Assembly: GCA_014239035.1 (NCBI GenBank)
Contig: JAAZZY010000008.1
Location: 1-25,121, forward strand
DNA from: Chlamydiia bacterium
GTDB lineage: Bacteria; Chlamydiota; Chlamydiia; Chlamydiales; JAAZZY01
Direction: 5' to 3'
DNA: 25,121 nucleotides
Position numbers and translations under genes: made by a program
The notes under the pieces: generated by a model
Told to the model about the DNA's origin: nothing
The model's database searches: none
Seen by the model: only the letters and a program-made list of their open reading frames with translations
Part shown: positions 23,637 to 25,121 of the stretch, piece by piece
How positions within the stretch are numbered: the stretch's first letter is position 1
Layout of the letters: every line of letters starts with the position of its first letter

Positions 23637-24377
23637 ATGTTAAAAGGTAAAAAAGCAATCGTTACAGGGGCAACAGCTGGAATTGGAAAGGCTATTGCGA
23701 TTAAGCTTGCTGAACAAGGCGCAGACGTTGCAGTGTTTGGAACAAACCTCGAGCGGGGACAAAAGGTTGTTGATGAAATCAAAGCCAACACTTCTCAAGA
23801 TGCTTTTTTTATCTCTGTAGATGTATCAAACACTCAAAAAGTACAAGAAGCGGTCGACCAGGTTATAGATAAATTTGGAACAATTGATATTCTGATCAAC
23901 AACGCTGGGATTGTCAAAGATGGTCTTTTAATGCGCATGTGTGAAGCTGACTGGGATCGCGTTTTAGAAGTGAATCTGAAATCTGTCTACAACATGAGTA
24001 AAGCTGTCATTAGACCTATGATGAAAGCTCGTAGTGGTAAAATCATCAATATTTCTTCAGTTGTCGGCTTGACAGGAAATGCAGGCCAGGTTAATTATGC
24101 AGCCTCTAAATCAGGAATTATTGGTGTGACTAAGTCGCTAGCCAAAGAGCTTGCAAGTAGAAATATATTTATAAATTGTATCGCTCCGGGGTATGTTGAA
24201 ACAGGTATGACAGATACACTTGGAGACAAAGTCAAAGAAGAAATTTTAAAAGCTATTCCAATGAGAAGAATTGGAAGGCCAGAAGAAGTCGCTCAAGTCG
24301 CTCTTTTTTTAGCGAGTGAAGGAGCAAATTATATCACAGGTCAAGTTCTGCCGGTTGACGGTGGAATGACCATGTAA
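23637..24377 (+). CDS. fabG: 3-oxoacyl-ACP reductase
   Basis: NADPH-dependent reduction of the beta-keto group in fatty-acid elongation; short-chain dehydrogenase family. The 246-residue length is typical. The nucleotide-binding motif is TGATAGIG (10-17), followed by NNAG (88-91), and the catalytic set is Asn113, Ser141 (in NISSVVG), Tyr154 and Lys158 (YAASK). The C-terminus has the usual TGQVLPVDGGMTM. The ribosome site GGGAGAGG (23622-23629) directly overlaps the fabD stop codon, so the two are tightly coupled. Confidence 0.97.
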   Translation: MLKGKKAIVTGATAGIGKAIAIKLAEQGADVAVFGTNLERGQKVVDEIKANTSQDAFFISVDVSNTQKVQEAVDQVIDKFGTIDILINNAGIVKDGLLMRMCEADWDRVLEVNLKSVYNMSKAVIRPMMKARSGKIINISSVVGLTGNAGQVNYAASKSGIIGVTKSLAKELASRNIFINCIAPGYVETGMTDTLGDKVKEEILKAIPMRRIGRPEEVAQVALFLASEGANYITGQVLPVDGGMTM

Positions 24378-24414
24378 TTTTATTATTATTGTTTAAAGTA
24401 AATTCGAGGTAAGA

Positions 24415-24669
24415 ATGTCAACAGAACAACAATCATTAGAAAAAGAAGTCATCGACATCGTTGTAGAGCAATTAGGTATAGATGCTTCAGAAGTTAATGC
24501 AAGCAAATCTTTTGTTGAAGATTTGAATGCGGATTCACTAGATTTAACAGAGTTAATTATGACTTTTGAAGAAAGATTCGGCTTCGAAATTTCTGAAGAA
24601 GATGCTGAGAAGCTTAAGACTGTTGGCGATGTTATTGAGTATATTCGCAACAAAAAGCAAGAAGGCTAA
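24415..24669 (+). CDS. acpP: Acyl carrier protein
   Basis: Carries growing acyl chains on a phosphopantetheine arm. The protein is 84 residues, acidic, with the attachment serine Ser41 in LNADSLDLTEL. The ribosome site GAGGTAAG lies just before the ATG. It is separated from fabG by 37 bases without a terminator, so it is the last gene of the fab operon; extra ACP relative to the enzymes would need an internal promoter, which I do not see clearly. Confidence 0.97.
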   Translation: MSTEQQSLEKEVIDIVVEQLGIDASEVNASKSFVEDLNADSLDLTELIMTFEERFGFEISEEDAEKLKTVGDVIEYIRNKKQEG

Positions 24670-24689
24670 ATTTAGTTTCTAGTTAATAT

Positions 24690-24725
24690 CCCTTAATTGG
24701 CTTGTCTAATTAGGGGTTTCGTTTT
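24690..24725 (+). terminator. Probable terminator of the fab operon
   Basis: CCCTTAATT (24690-24698) pairs with AATTAGGG (24708-24715) with one bulged T and a 9-base loop, followed by TTTCGTTTT. It lies 20 bases after the acpP stop codon. The stem is AT-rich and the T-run interrupted, so it is weaker than the other terminators in this window. Confidence 0.6.
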
Positions 24726-24728
24726 GCC

Positions 24729-25121
24729 CTAAGATGTTGCATGTCTAAAAGTAATTTGTCGAGCAAAGGCCTCGAGTAAATTAATTGCAACAGATGGGCA
24801 TTCTGAGATAATGGCAGTTAAGTGCTTTTTGGTCAGCGTTAAGAGGTAGCTTTTTGTGATGCTCTTGGCGTGGTATTTGTGAAGCTGGTCATTAAAAAGA
24901 GCTTCATCTCCAAAGAGATCTCCTTCAGAGAGTTCAATTAGTACATCATCTTCTTGATCAATAAGTTGTATTTGCCCCTTCTCAACAATATAGATATGAA
25001 GGGCGCTTTGATTACCTTTAAAGATATATTAGAGGTTAATGAGCTAAATAAGAGGATGCCAAATTGACTCAAAAATTTATTCTGCTTTAGATACAGTTCT
25101 TGCAAATTTTCGCAAAGCTCT
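24729..25121 (-). pseudogene. Cyclic-nucleotide-binding-domain protein, apparently broken by a deletion/frameshift
   Basis: Resembles the CNB-domain protein found next to acpP in Chlamydia (CT235, from memory). Reading in from 25120, one frame gives ...FLSQFGILLFSSLTSN, like the start of a CNB domain. From 25028 a different frame gives YIFKGNQSALHIYIVEKGQI and then LSEGDLFGDEALF, the phosphate-binding-cassette-like core, continuing to a TAG at 24729. The two parts are adjacent, but about 20-25 residues expected between them in a CNB domain are missing. The second frame has in-frame stops just upstream (TAA at 25031-25029) and contains no ATG, GTG or TTG start, so it cannot be a separate gene. 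This suggests an internal out-of-frame deletion. A sequencing or assembly error is an alternative. The N-terminus lies beyond the window. Confidence 0.7.

Noticed and set aside
24393..24653. 86-codon minus-strand reading frame
   Set aside because: It is antisense to acpP with no ribosome site or family resemblance.

Overview
The window looks like a chromosomal segment of a member of the phylum Chlamydiae, probably a chlamydia-related (environmental) lineage rather than Chlamydia itself. The evidence is a Euo-type regulator with two winged-helix/MerR-like DNA-binding repeats, a fused SecD-SecF with a very large chlamydial-type N-terminal insertion, a Tsp/CT441-type protease, and two gene neighbourhoods that, from memory, match Chlamydia: gltX-euo-recJ-secDF (CT445-CT448) and fabH-fabD-fabG-acpP followed by a cyclic-nucleotide-binding protein (CT239-CT235). 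The DNA is AT-rich. No tRNA, rRNA, CRISPR array or insertion sequence was recognised. Genus cannot be decided from the sequence alone.

Layout. 1-829 (-) is the N-terminal part of gltX, cut by the window edge. 918-2075 (+) is an MltA-type lytic transglycosylase with a signal peptide; it meets tsp (2076-4013, -) tail to tail with no base between the stop codons. A 529-bp non-coding region (4014-4542) separates tsp from euo (4543-5037, +) and holds promoters for both plus two interleaved perfect inverted repeats. euo ends in a strong intrinsic terminator. Next, on the minus strand, is a three-gene operon (11056 to 5120) encoding an NHLP-type double-glycine peptide exporter: a short HlyD-like adaptor, a C39-peptidase/ABC protein and a second ABC protein of 972 residues. 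No precursor peptide or maturation enzyme is visible. An imperfect direct repeat (32 of 37 columns identical) brackets this operon, one copy at the euo stop codon and the other at the stop codon of the next gene.

A second minus-strand group follows: recJ (14998-13256), a zinc-type CDF transporter (13250-12327) and a PfkB/adenosine-kinase-like sugar kinase (12273-11275). secDF (19665-15190, -) has its own terminator. On the plus strand, 19895-21457 encodes a 520-residue protein I do not recognise, with a clear ribosome site and terminator, two hydrophobic stretches and a small internal repeat; it is the best candidate here for a lineage-specific secreted or membrane protein. The fatty-acid operon fabH-fabD-fabG-acpP (21653-24669, +) ends at a terminator, and behind it on the minus strand lies what looks like a broken cyclic-nucleotide-binding gene running off the window.

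How they work together: most genes are housekeeping (translation, DNA repair, Sec export, type II fatty-acid synthesis) or envelope maintenance (MltA, Tsp). The accessory part is the peptide exporter, placed beside the developmental regulator euo and flanked by repeats, which suggests insertion into an otherwise conserved chlamydial gene cluster.
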